Source: Chloroflexota bacterium
Lineage (GTDB): Bacteria > Chloroflexota > UBA11872 > UBA12225 > JAJDUF01
DNA length: 64,000 nt
NCBI GenBank assembly: GCA_022826725.1
Contig: JAJDUF010000007.1
Coordinates: 1 to 64,000, forward strand
Direction: 5' to 3'
Position numbers and translations under genes: made by a program. Below the pieces are notes generated by a model. The model did no database searches. It saw only the letters and a program-made list of their open reading frames with translations, and had not been told where the DNA came from. Positions 46,122-54,371 of this stretch are shown here, piece after piece. The number at the start of each line of letters is the position of its first letter. Positions within the stretch are counted from its first letter, which is position 1.

Positions 46122-46883
46122 CTAGTCGCGGAGGTATTCGCGGAAAAGGATGGCGAAGTAGGCGAGGACGCGCTCCGGGTCGGGGCTGCCGTCTATCTCG
46201 GACGAGCAGTAGCCCTCGTAGCCGTCGTCGCGGAGCATCCGCAGGACGGGGCCGTAGGGGAAGCCGGTGGTGAAGTCGTGCATGTGGACGTGGTTGATGT
46301 AGTCGCGCACGTAGCTGTAGGTCTCGCGTACCGAGCCGCCGATCTCGTCGCGGCGGTCACAGTTGTAGACGATGCCAACGTTGGGCCGGTCGGCACGCTC
46401 TACCGCGCCCAAGGCGTAGCGCCAGAAGTTGAATTGGCCGTGCATCTCCAGGTTGACCTCCACGCCGTAGGGAGCGGCAAACTCGCCTAGCTCGCGGAGC
46501 GCGTCGCCCACGTAGGCTACGCAATCCTGGCTTTCTACGCCGTCGGGGATGTCGTTGCCGAACACGCGGAGACGTTCGCAGTCAATGTCGCTGGCCAACT
46601 CGACGTACCGCTTGGTGCGGTCAATCTGCTGCTGGCGAGCGGCCGGGTCGGGCGACTCGAACCGCGAGCTGGTACCGATGCAGGAGGCCACGAGGTAGTT
46701 GTCTTCCAGCGTGCGGCGGACCTCTTTACGTCCCGCCGCGTCCAACTCTAGCTCGACACCGTGTTTGTGGTTGCTTTCGGTGCGGAACTCGATGGCCGCG
46801 TAGCCCCAGCGGTGCGCGACCTCGATGATCTTGTCCAGCTCCCACTCGCGGGCGCAGTTATAGGTCAACATACTGAGCTTCAT
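46122..46883 (-). CDS. xylose isomerase-like TIM-barrel protein (sugar epimerase/isomerase)
   Basis: The 253-residue protein is of the AP endonuclease 2/xylose isomerase-like family: KLSMLTYNCARE, GYAAIEFRTESNH, VEVNLEMHG (metal Glu), NVGIVYNCDR and VHMHDFTTGF (metal His). It probably isomerises or epimerises a sugar or keto acid. The ATG at 46883 follows GGAGAACG. It is divergent from the enolase-superfamily gene at 47143 and may share its substrate. Confidence 0.85.
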   Translation of the reverse strand: MKLSMLTYNCAREWELDKIIEVAHRWGYAAIEFRTESNHKHGVELELDAAGRKEVRRTLEDNYLVASCIGTSSRFESPDPAARQQQIDRTKRYVELASDIDCERLRVFGNDIPDGVESQDCVAYVGDALRELGEFAAPYGVEVNLEMHGQFNFWRYALGAVERADRPNVGIVYNCDRRDEIGGSVRETYSYVRDYINHVHMHDFTTGFPYGPVLRMLRDDGYEGYCSSEIDGSPDPERVLAYFAILFREYLRD

Positions 46884-47044
46884 AGTCGTTCTCCACCATC
46901 CTGGATGGCTGCGGGCCACCCGGTGTTGTTGCTGCGATGCTGCCCGCCGGCTAGGCGGACCAACCGCTTTACCGTGAGTGGCAGCATCGGCGGCGCTAAT
47001 GGTACCGTGCGAGGGTGGAGCGTGTCGAACGGCTGACCTCCCCG

Positions 47045-47105
47045 CCCCCCTATGGTCCCCCCGCTGCGGCAGGGGGACGTGGATTCCTGCGTGCGCGGGA
47101 ATGGC
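47045..47105. repeat. family A palindrome joined to CCCGCG-type dyad
   Basis: CCCCCCTATGGTCCCCCCGC with a GGGGGACG partner, then TGGATTCCTGCGTGCGCGGG. The same join occurs at 43697 and a variant at 51021-51069. Confidence 0.75.
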
Positions 47106-47142
47106 GAGGGGAGGGCTGCACTGGTGGAGAGGAGCGGGTGCG

Positions 47143-48264
47143 GTGAAGATTACGGGGATCAAGACCCATATCGTGTCCTCGCGGCACCGCAATGCCAAGC
47201 GCAACTGGCTGCTGCTGCGCTTGACCACCGATGAGGGGCTGGAGGGGTACGGTGAGGCCTCGATGCTGGGCCACGACCGGCTGGTGGAGCGATTGCTGGA
47301 GGAATGGGTCGAGACGTATTTGCTGGGTGCCAACCCACTGCACCATGAGCGCCACTGGCGCACTCTGTACCGGGATACGCCGGGCCATGGGGGGCGTTTG
47401 TTCAGTACCGCGCTGTCCGGGATTGACCTGGCACTGTGGGACCTCAAAGGGAAGGCGCTCGGTGTACCGATTTACGAATTGCTCGGTGGGCCGCTACGGG
47501 AGCGTCTACGGGTGTACGCGAATGGCTGGTACACGAACCCCGGCACGCCGGAGCAGCAGGCCGCGGAGGCGCGAGAGGTCGTCGCGCGGGGGTACACGGC
47601 TCTGAAGTTCGATCCCTTTGGCCGCACGAACTACGATACGATCTCGCCGGAAGAGGCCCAACTGGCCGAGGACCGCGTGGCGGCGGTGCGGGGGGCGGTC
47701 GGGCCGCACGTCGAAATCTTGGTCGAAGTTCACGCGAAGTTCACGGTGGCTACGGCCGTTCACCTGGGGCGGCGGCTCGAACGGTACCGGCCGTTTTGGT
47801 TCGAGGAGCCGGTGCATCCGGAGAACGTGTCCGAGATGGTGCAGGTGCGGCAGCGTTTGGACATCTCCATCGCGACGGGCGAGCGGCTGTATGGGAAGTT
47901 CCCGTTCTTCGAGCTGCTCAAGGCTGAGGCGGTGGACATCTTGCAGCCGGACATCTGCAATGCCGGTGGTATTACCGAGCTGAAGAAGATCGCGGCGATG
48001 GCTGAGGTGCAGCACGTGTTGATGGCGCCGCACAACACGAACAGCGCGGTCGGTACGGCGGCCTCGTTTCACCTGGACGCTGCGCTGCCGAACTTCCTGA
48101 TCCAGGAGTATCACGCCGAGTTCTACGAGCCGCACTACTTCGAGTTGTTCGACGGGCTGCCGCGGCAGGTGGATGGCTACGTTGATCTGCCCGGCGGGCC
48201 GGGGCTGGGCTTGACGTTCAATGAGGAGGTCGCCGCGGCGCATCCCTGGCAGCCATTGGATTAG
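47143..48264 (+). CDS. enolase-superfamily sugar-acid dehydratase
   Basis: The 373-residue protein has YTALKFDPFG, metal ligands Glu in ILVEVHAKF, Glu in FWFEEPV and Glu in IATGERLYG, and His in MAPHNTNSAVG with the terminal LIQEYHAEF. This resembles the D-galactonate/mannonate dehydratase side of the superfamily, where the first metal ligand is often Asp; here it is Glu. The start is GTG at 47143 with GGAGAGGAGCGGG. It precedes an MDR dehydrogenase gene on the same strand. Confidence 0.88.
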   Translation: MKITGIKTHIVSSRHRNAKRNWLLLRLTTDEGLEGYGEASMLGHDRLVERLLEEWVETYLLGANPLHHERHWRTLYRDTPGHGGRLFSTALSGIDLALWDLKGKALGVPIYELLGGPLRERLRVYANGWYTNPGTPEQQAAEAREVVARGYTALKFDPFGRTNYDTISPEEAQLAEDRVAAVRGAVGPHVEILVEVHAKFTVATAVHLGRRLERYRPFWFEEPVHPENVSEMVQVRQRLDISIATGERLYGKFPFFELLKAEAVDILQPDICNAGGITELKKIAAMAEVQHVLMAPHNTNSAVGTAASFHLDAALPNFLIQEYHAEFYEPHYFELFDGLPRQVDGYVDLPGGPGLGLTFNEEVAAAHPWQPLD

Positions 48265-48283
48265 GGGGCTGTGGGGGAGGTCG

Positions 48284-48317
48284 CCCCCCTATGGTCCCCC
48301 CGTTGCGACGGGGGGAC
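48284..48317. repeat. family A palindrome
   Basis: CCCCCCTATGGTCCCCCCG and CGGGGGGACG with a TTGCGA centre, between the dehydratase and dehydrogenase genes. Confidence 0.75.
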
Positions 48318-48332
48318 GGGGTGGTGGGCAAC

Positions 48333-48338
48333 TATACT
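48333..48338 (+). promoter_or_regulatory. candidate -10 box of the MDR dehydrogenase gene
   Basis: TATACT lies 31 nt before the ATG at 48369. No -35 is seen; the upstream region is the family A palindrome. Confidence 0.35.
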
Positions 48339-48368
48339 GCCGACAATCAGGGGCTAGGGAGTGAGTAC

Positions 48369-49400
48369 ATGGCGAATGTGGCGAGGCGGCTGGTGTTTCG
48401 GGCGATCAAGGACGTGGATTGGGAGACCCTGGCGCTCCCGGCGGAATTGGGTCCGACGGAGGTGCTCGTCAGGACGGCGCGCACGGTCATAAGTGCCGGG
48501 ACGGAGGTCGCCGTCTTCTCCGGGACACACATTGGCTACACCATTCCGGGGGCGAAGTATCCACACATGCCCTACTACCCCGGCTTTGCGGCGGCCGGCA
48601 CCGTCGAGGCGGTGGGTAGCGCGGTCACAACGGTCGCGCCAGGCGATCGGGTGATGGGCAAAATGGGGCATCAGGATTGGGTAGTAGTGGATATAGCGCA
48701 GGAGAGTTTGGACCGTATTCCCGAGGGCGTGAGCTACGAGGCGGCGTGCTTGGGGCGTCTGGCTACCGTCTCGATGCAGGGCGTCCGGCTGGCCGGGGTC
48801 AAGCTTGGGGAGCATGTTGCAGTATTCGGTCAGGGACTCTTTGGGCAGTTCGCCTTGCAAGTGGCCAGCCTGGATGGGGCGGTGACGGTGATTGCGGTGG
48901 ACGTGCTGGACTCGCGGCTGGAGATTGCGCGCCGACACGGGGCGACGCACGTCGTGAACCCGTCGCGTGAGGACGTTGCGGAGCGGATCGCGGCGATTAC
49001 GGAGGGGCACGGGGTGGACGTGGCTATCGAGGCGACGGGCGATCAGCACGTCATCAATGATTGCCTGCGCGCAGCGGCGTGGCTGGGGCGGGTGATCTTG
49101 CTGGGCAGCCCGCGTGGTCGCCTTGAGATTGACCCGTACACCGACATCCACAGTAAGGGCGTGGCAGTGATCGGCGCCCATTCCGACACAACGGCGCGGG
49201 AAGCGAACATCTTCCATCGGTGGACGGACGGAGCACATCGTAGCCTGGTGCTGGAGCTGCTGCGCCAAGGGCGCTTGGAGGCGGACGGGTTGATTACGAC
49301 GCGGGTGCCGGCGGACGAGGCGCCGAGCATGTACCCGGCCTTGATGAACCATCCTGAGGACCATCTGGGCGTGATTATCCAGTGGGATGATGTGCCGTAG
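48369..49400 (+). CDS. medium-chain dehydrogenase/reductase lacking zinc ligands
   Basis: The 343-residue protein has the MDR fold: a GroES-like N-domain and a Rossmann loop VFGQGLFGQFALQVA with the acidic end VIAVDVLD. The usual catalytic zinc ligands are absent: the Cys position reads ISAGTEVAVFSG and the GHE motif reads YYPGFAAAG. It resembles the BchC-like zinc-independent branch. It likely oxidises a sugar alcohol or acid using NAD(P). It is probably part of the local sugar-acid pathway with the enzyme at 47143 and the SAF-domain protein at 49544. Confidence 0.82.
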   Translation: MANVARRLVFRAIKDVDWETLALPAELGPTEVLVRTARTVISAGTEVAVFSGTHIGYTIPGAKYPHMPYYPGFAAAGTVEAVGSAVTTVAPGDRVMGKMGHQDWVVVDIAQESLDRIPEGVSYEAACLGRLATVSMQGVRLAGVKLGEHVAVFGQGLFGQFALQVASLDGAVTVIAVDVLDSRLEIARRHGATHVVNPSREDVAERIAAITEGHGVDVAIEATGDQHVINDCLRAAAWLGRVILLGSPRGRLEIDPYTDIHSKGVAVIGAHSDTTAREANIFHRWTDGAHRSLVLELLRQGRLEADGLITTRVPADEAPSMYPALMNHPEDHLGVIIQWDDVP

Positions 49401-49402
49401 GC

Positions 49403-49500
49403 TCACAGGGGTAGGTATTTACATGGATGGACAGGATGGACAGGATTGGGGGGGAGGGGGCTGGGCGCGATGAATCGCGCCCCTACGTAAAAACCTACCC
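49403..49500. repeat. composite intergenic repeat, short copy 3
   Basis: CACAGGGGTAGGTATTTACA and TGGATGGACAGGATGGACAG match the other two copies. It then diverges into GGGCGCGATGAATCGCGCCC and AAAAACCTACCC. Confidence 0.75.
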
Positions 49501-49543
49501 TTGGCAGGGGGCCATAGGGGGGCGTTCAGAAGGAGTGATGGGG

Positions 49544-50899
49544 ATGTTTGGCAGCCTGGCGGGGCAGCTTGAGGAGCGGGCAGCGGCGGATCGGCCGGTG
49601 CGGGTCGGTCTGGTCGGCGCGGGCCGGTTCGGTACGTCGGTGGCCGCGCAACTGGGGCGGATGCGCGGGCTGCGGCTGGTGGCCGTGGCCGACGTGCGGC
49701 GGTCAAACGCGGAGGCTGCGCTGGAGGCTGCCGGGTGGGCAGCGGCGGACGTGCAGACGACGGACAGCGCCGCCGTCGTGCGCGAACGGGTCCACGCTGG
49801 GCGGGCCGTGATCGTGGCAGCGGCGGACCTGCTTGCTGGGGCACCGCTCGACGTGGTGGTGGAGGCGACGGGGCGGCCGGAGGTGAGCGCACGGGTGATT
49901 CCGGGGCTGCTGCGGGCGGGAATCCACGTCGTCAACGTCACCGTGGAGTCCGACGTGCTGTTGGGTGCGCTGTTCCGGCGGCAGGCGGAGTCGGCTGGCG
50001 TGGTCTACAGCCTAGCCGATGGGGATCAGCCGATCTGCACCAAGCGGCTGTATGACTGGGCGGTGGGGCTGGGCTATCGCGTGATTGCGGCCGGGCGGGG
50101 TACGCGGCGCTATCCGACGGACCGGGCGCTCACGCCAGCGGAGGTATTCGCCCGCTGGGGCGTGGACGAGGAGCACGTGCAGCGGCGGCGGCTCAACGCG
50201 CAGATGTACAACTCCTTTGTTGACGGCTCGAAAGCGCAGATCGAGTCAACGGCGATTGCCAACATGACGGGGCTGGTGCCCGACGTGCGGGGGATGCACG
50301 AGCCGTCGGTGGCAGTGGGCGACTTGCCCAATATGCTCCGACGGCGGGAGGACGGCGGCATCTTGGGCGCCGAGGGCGTGGTGGAGTTGGCGAATGCTGT
50401 CGCGCCGGATGGGAAATCGCTGTTGCCGGACCATATCGCCAACGGCGTGTGGGCAGTCGTGACGACCGAGCAGCCGCTCTTGCGAGAGGATCTGGCGTTC
50501 TACCATTTGCCGGTCAGCGCCGACGGGCGGGCGGCCGTGCTATCGCGGGCGTATCACCTGTGCGGGATCGAGACGCCGTGGTCCGTCGTCGAGGCGGCGC
50601 TGGGCGGCTATGCGAGTGGTGCGCCGGGGCGGGTGCCTTTCGCGGATGTGATTGCAGTGGCGAAACGCGATCTGCGGGCCGGCGAGGCGTTGGACGGCAG
50701 TGGCGGCGCGACGGTCTATGGCTTGATCGAGCGGGCCGAGGTGGCGCGCGCCGAGGGTCTGCTGCCCTTGGGTCTGGCTGATGGCGTGACCGTGCGTGAG
50801 GCGGTGCCTATGGGTACGCCGATCACGTATGGCATGGTGGCGCCGGACCCGGATTCGGTGGCGTACCGGCTGCGCCGGGAGCAGGACGCGCTCTGGTAG
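49544..50899 (+). CDS. NAD(P)-dependent homoserine-dehydrogenase-like protein with SAF domain
   Basis: The 451-residue protein has an N-terminal Rossmann domain (VRVGLVGAGRFGTSVAAQL), DVVVEATGRPE, the middle KAQIESTAIANMTGLVPD and a C-terminal SAF-like domain (AKRDLRAGEALDGSGG). This matches the group annotated as predicted homoserine dehydrogenases with a SAF domain; the substrate is more likely a branched or deoxy sugar-acid derivative. The start ATG at 49544 is 8 nt from AAGGAG; an ATG at 49538 is too close to that site. Confidence 0.8.
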   Translation: MFGSLAGQLEERAAADRPVRVGLVGAGRFGTSVAAQLGRMRGLRLVAVADVRRSNAEAALEAAGWAAADVQTTDSAAVVRERVHAGRAVIVAAADLLAGAPLDVVVEATGRPEVSARVIPGLLRAGIHVVNVTVESDVLLGALFRRQAESAGVVYSLADGDQPICTKRLYDWAVGLGYRVIAAGRGTRRYPTDRALTPAEVFARWGVDEEHVQRRRLNAQMYNSFVDGSKAQIESTAIANMTGLVPDVRGMHEPSVAVGDLPNMLRRREDGGILGAEGVVELANAVAPDGKSLLPDHIANGVWAVVTTEQPLLREDLAFYHLPVSADGRAAVLSRAYHLCGIETPWSVVEAALGGYASGAPGRVPFADVIAVAKRDLRAGEALDGSGGATVYGLIERAEVARAEGLLPLGLADGVTVREAVPMGTPITYGMVAPDPDSVAYRLRREQDALW

Positions 50900-51020
50900 G
50901 GCGGTTGTCCCTGACCTACCCCCACCCCCACCCGGAGGTAGGTTGGGAACGTGATTAGGTAGTGTGTTGTCCCCTGCCCTGCCCCTCCCCCGTCCCGACA
51001 TGGGAGGGAACACACCCGTA

Positions 51021-51069
51021 CCCCCGCCGCAGCGGGGGGACATGGATTCCCGCGTGCGCGGGAATGACG
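51021..51069. repeat. family A variant joined to CCCGCG-type dyad
   Basis: CCCCCGCCGCAGCGGGGGGAC then ATGGATTCCCGCGTGCGCGGG. The rest of the gap 50900-51092 is GC-rich, with CCCACCCCCACCC runs, and holds no gene. Confidence 0.65.
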
Positions 51070-51092
51070 CACAGCGTCTTTGGAAAGCGAAA

Positions 51093-51127
51093 GTCCCCGG
51101 TAGCAGACTGGGTCTGCCACCGGGGAC
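51093..51127 (-). terminator. Rho-independent terminator of the binding-protein gene
   Basis: A long dyad of GTCCCCGGT/ACCGGGGAC and GCAGAC/GTCTGC with a 3-nt loop is followed on the minus strand by TTTCGCTTTCC. It starts 40 nt after the stop of the gene at 51168. The tail is weak, but the stem is strong. Confidence 0.7.
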
Positions 51128-51167
51128 GAGTCCTGGGCACGGATAGCCCGAAGTCTGGCTGTGACTG

Positions 51168-52685
51168 CTAGGCCGGCTTGAAGGCTGCGCGGGCCTTCTC
51201 GATGGCCGCGTTGCCGTCGTCCACCATCTTGCGGATGGCGGTGAGGGCTGGGACCTGGCCGGTGAGGCCTTCACGGTACGGCGGGTTGACGGCAATCCAC
51301 CACTCGTACCAGAAGAGGTGCGGCTTCATGCCTTCACGCCACTGGAAGCTGTCGAGGATGACTTGCCGGGTCTGCGGCGGGGGCATGAACCGGTTGCTGT
51401 CGAGGATGCTCTTCCAGGCCGGTGTTGCGCCGCCAACGTCGGCGATAAAGCCCTGCGTGATCGGTCCGGCGTGGAAGGCGACGACCTGAATGGACTCCAC
51501 GATGTTGTCGTCGCGCTCGTGGAACTTGGTGACGTAGTAGGGCTGCTCGTTGAGCTGGGTGGCACGGAGGCCGGTGCGCTTGAAGAGGGGCATGTGGAAG
51601 ACATCCCACTCGAACTTGCCGCCGACTGCTTCCGGACGCCAGTTCCAGTTGCCGCCGGGGGAGTTGGCCATCTGCATGGCGTAGTTGCCGTTGAAGAAGC
51701 TAAGGCGCTTCTCGCTGTGGACCGCGCGCGGAGCAGCGACCTGGTGCTTGTTGACCATGTCGATGTTCATCTCCAACGCTTCGGCGGCCGCGGGGCTGTC
51801 GAGGACGGACTTGCCGTTGGTCTCGTCCCAGAACTCACCACCATTGGCGAAGACCATGGGCATCCAGAGGGAATGCTCGCCGACGTTGCGGGCGCCCCAC
51901 TGGTCCTTCTCGGGATTGGTCAGTCGCGTGGCGGCGTCAATGAAGTCGTCCCAGGTCCACTCGTCGGTCGGGTAGTCCACGCCGTTCTCGTCGAAGCGGC
52001 TCTTGTTGTAGACCCAGTCGAAGCCGTTGAACTGCATCGGCAGGCCGCCGATCCGGTTCTTGTACTTGAGGTGCTCCTCGAGGAAGAGCATCTTGTCAAT
52101 GTCAATGTTGAGCTGCCGGAAGTACGGCTGGATGTCCACGTTGAACAGACCGTTCTCGGTCCAGTTGGGGATCTGCCAGCTGACGGTGAGCAGCACCGAG
52201 CCAAGCTCGCCGGTGGCGATCAGGGCACGCTGCTTCTCGGCGCCGTTGCCCTGGCCGATGTCCAGCCGGACGTCGAGCAGGATGCGACCCGCAAACTGGT
52301 CATTGAAGGCCTCTGCGGCCCTGGCAGTCACTTCGCCGCGAGTGCCCCTAGCCCAGTCGGTGTCCATCAGCACCTTGACGATACCCTTCGTCGGCGCCGC
52401 GACCTCGACCCGCTTCTCGACGACCTTCTCGACCACCACCGGCTTCTCGACGGTGACGATCTTCTCAACTTCCTTCTCGACGATCACGGGCTTCTCGACC
52501 GTGACCGTGCGGACGGTCTCCTGGATCACGGGCTTCTCGACCGTGACCACCTTCTCCTGGATCACGGGCTTCTCAACCACGCGCTCGACGTACCGGACTT
52601 CTGCCTCGCCGCAGGCGGCTGCGACGACGCCGCCAAGCACGGCACCGGCACCGCCGAGATAACGTCTCCGTGTTGCTTGTGTCAC
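51168..52685 (-). CDS. extracellular solute-binding lipoprotein (family 1 type) with VEKPV linker
   Basis: The 505-residue protein has a twin-Arg start (TQATRRRYLGGAG) and lipobox AAACG, so it may travel by the Tat path and be lipid-anchored. About 60 residues of VEKPV/VVEK-type repeats form a long charged, beta- or coil-like stalk before the binding fold. Conserved pieces are GGLPMQFNGFDWVYN, YPTDEWTWDDFIDAATRL and ANGGEFWDE. Such linkers are typical of Chloroflexota binding proteins. The GTG at 52685 has GGAGGTAGG upstream; the frame is open 146 codons earlier through repeats. No permease genes are adjacent. Confidence 0.88.
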   Translation of the reverse strand: MTQATRRRYLGGAGAVLGGVVAAACGEAEVRYVERVVEKPVIQEKVVTVEKPVIQETVRTVTVEKPVIVEKEVEKIVTVEKPVVVEKVVEKRVEVAAPTKGIVKVLMDTDWARGTRGEVTARAAEAFNDQFAGRILLDVRLDIGQGNGAEKQRALIATGELGSVLLTVSWQIPNWTENGLFNVDIQPYFRQLNIDIDKMLFLEEHLKYKNRIGGLPMQFNGFDWVYNKSRFDENGVDYPTDEWTWDDFIDAATRLTNPEKDQWGARNVGEHSLWMPMVFANGGEFWDETNGKSVLDSPAAAEALEMNIDMVNKHQVAAPRAVHSEKRLSFFNGNYAMQMANSPGGNWNWRPEAVGGKFEWDVFHMPLFKRTGLRATQLNEQPYYVTKFHERDDNIVESIQVVAFHAGPITQGFIADVGGATPAWKSILDSNRFMPPPQTRQVILDSFQWREGMKPHLFWYEWWIAVNPPYREGLTGQVPALTAIRKMVDDGNAAIEKARAAFKPA

Positions 52686-52920
52686 GTTTCCTACCTCCCT
52701 AGAGTTACGAAATCTGCGCTGACCACTCGTGGCCGGGTTCCAGAAACTGATATGGAACGAGGCCATCGGGTGAGGCGCATGGAACACGCCCGAGTGCGGG
52801 TGTAACGGCGTTTGTGCCCCCGTTTGCTCCGCGATCACCTCCCCGTCGGTGGTTTCGAGCCTGCGTACCGGGCCACGCTGGCGCGGCACGACAACAAGCC
52901 GAACACTCCGGCCGCGCTCA

Positions 52921-52949
52921 CGATACTGTAAATAGGAGGCCGGTGTCAA
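52921..52949 (-). promoter_or_regulatory. candidate promoter of the binding-protein gene
   Basis: A consensus TTGACA on the minus strand (52949-52944) lies 15-17 nt before CAGTATCG, a weak -10. The leader would be about 230 nt. The remaining gap to 53112 contains a repeat (52990-53031). Confidence 0.3.
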
Positions 52950-52989
52950 ATCTGGGAGAGGACATGGCGGTGGGTGAGTAGTCGGTAGC

Positions 52990-53031
52990 CCCCACCCTAG
53001 CCCTCCCCCGGAGCAAGCTCCAGGGGAGGGG
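52990..53031. repeat. CCCTAGCCCTCCCC dyad repeat
   Basis: CCCACCCTAGCCCTCCCCC, an inner GGAGCAAGCTCC hairpin, then AGGGGAGGGG. A second copy is at 26516-26555. Confidence 0.65.
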
Positions 53032-53112
53032 ACTGCAGGAGCGGCCACCTGCGAGGCGGCCGGTGGTACTATGTCTCGGCAACGCTGCTGCATGGAGAGG
53101 TAGGAGGGACGC

Positions 53113-54255
53113 TTGAAGATCACGAAAGTCGAACCGCTGCTGCTGGATCGCTATCTGCTGGTGCAGGTGCATACCGACGCCGGCATAACGGGCTTGGGTG
53201 AGTCCGGAGCGTGGGGCTACCTGGAGGCGTCGGAGGCCGCCGTGCAGAAGTATGGTCGGTACTTAGTGGGGAAGGACCCGCTACTGATCGAGCATCACTG
53301 GCAGTACATGTACCGGTTCAGCCACTTCCGCGGCTCGGCGATCATGGGGGCGTTGAGCGCGATTGATATTGCGCTGTGGGACATCGCGGGCAAGCACTTC
53401 GAGGTGCCGGTCTACCAGCTATTGGGCGGGAAGGTGCGGGACCGGGCGCGGGTTTACTATCACGTGTTCGGGTCCACGCGCGAGGAGCTGGTGGCTGGTG
53501 TGGCGGATGCCAAGCGGCAGGGTTTTACGGCGGTCGGGCATCTGACGCCGTTTCTCGATTCGAACCGTGAAGAGGCGTACTTCAAGACGCACGCGGACAA
53601 GATCGCCGATGCCATTGACGCCGTGCGGCAGTATCGCGCGGCGGTGGGGAACGACGTTGATCTGTGTATCGAGATTCACCGGCGGATGACGCCGACGGAG
53701 GCGGTGCAGTTAGGGCGGGGGATCGAGGAGTTTCACCCATACTTCTTCGAGGACCCGGTGACGCCGGACAACTTCGACGAAATGGAGTATGTGGCGCAAA
53801 AGATCAACATTCCCATCGCCACCGGCGAGCGGTTCACGTCGCTGTGGGAGTTCCAGATGGCGCTCCAGCGGAATGCGGTGCAGTACGTGCGGCCGGACGT
53901 GTGCATGGTGGGCGGCATCTCCGGGGCAAAGAAGGTTGCGGCGTTGGCGGAGGCACAGCACGTGAAGGTTGTGCCGCACAACCCGCTCAGTCCCGTGAGC
54001 ACGGCGGCGTGCTTGCAGATCGCAGCCTGCATCCCCAACTTTGGGCTGCAGGAGTATCCGACCGGGGAGGACGTGCCGCCGAAGAGCGATTTGGTTACGG
54101 GTATTGCGGAGCACGACGGTCATGGCTACCTGGTGCTCTCGGACCGACCGGGGATCGGCGTCGAACTGAAACCGGATGCGGTCAAGCGATGCCCGTTCAC
54201 GCCGCGGGAGGTGGAGACGCGGCTGGACGTGGACGGGTCGGTGATTGACCAGTAG
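53113..54255 (+). CDS. enolase-superfamily dehydratase, mannonate dehydratase-like
   Basis: The 380-residue protein has metal ligands Glu in DLCIEIHRRMTP, Glu in YFFEDPV and Glu in IATGERFTSLWEF, and VPHNPLSPVSTAACL with QEYPTGED. The EIHRR and PHNPLSPVS patterns match the mannonate/galactarate-dehydratase-like group (ManD relatives). The start is TTG at 53113, six bases after GGAGG. It is divergent from the orphan binding-protein gene, suggesting uptake and dehydration of one sugar acid (inference). Confidence 0.88.
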   Translation: MKITKVEPLLLDRYLLVQVHTDAGITGLGESGAWGYLEASEAAVQKYGRYLVGKDPLLIEHHWQYMYRFSHFRGSAIMGALSAIDIALWDIAGKHFEVPVYQLLGGKVRDRARVYYHVFGSTREELVAGVADAKRQGFTAVGHLTPFLDSNREEAYFKTHADKIADAIDAVRQYRAAVGNDVDLCIEIHRRMTPTEAVQLGRGIEEFHPYFFEDPVTPDNFDEMEYVAQKINIPIATGERFTSLWEFQMALQRNAVQYVRPDVCMVGGISGAKKVAALAEAQHVKVVPHNPLSPVSTAACLQIAACIPNFGLQEYPTGEDVPPKSDLVTGIAEHDGHGYLVLSDRPGIGVELKPDAVKRCPFTPREVETRLDVDGSVIDQ

Positions 54256-54273
54256 CGGGGGATGGGGGTTAGT

Positions 54274-54326
54274 GGACCTAACCCCCGGCCCCTTCCCTGG
54301 CAGGGAAGGGGAGTCCGCGCGGCGAG
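54274..54326. repeat. family B dyad repeat
   Basis: GGACCTAACCCCCGGCCCC, CTGGCAGGGAAGGGGAGTCC and GCGCGGCGAGCGGC match the copy at 20855 almost base for base. Confidence 0.75.
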
Positions 54327-54371
54327 CGGCGGCGACTCACCCCTCCCCCAGGAGCGGCCAAGATGCTTTCA

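Noticed and set aside
51318-52805. Plus-strand open frame of about 495 codons opposite the binding lipoprotein
   Set aside because: Its apparent LLDDHGLLDRD repeats are the complement of the VEKPV repeat; there is no ribosome site or domain.
52686-53123. N-terminal extension of the binding lipoprotein by 146 codons
   Set aside because: It would be translated from intergenic repeats and would bury the twin-Arg signal and lipobox; the GTG at 52685 has a strong ribosome site.
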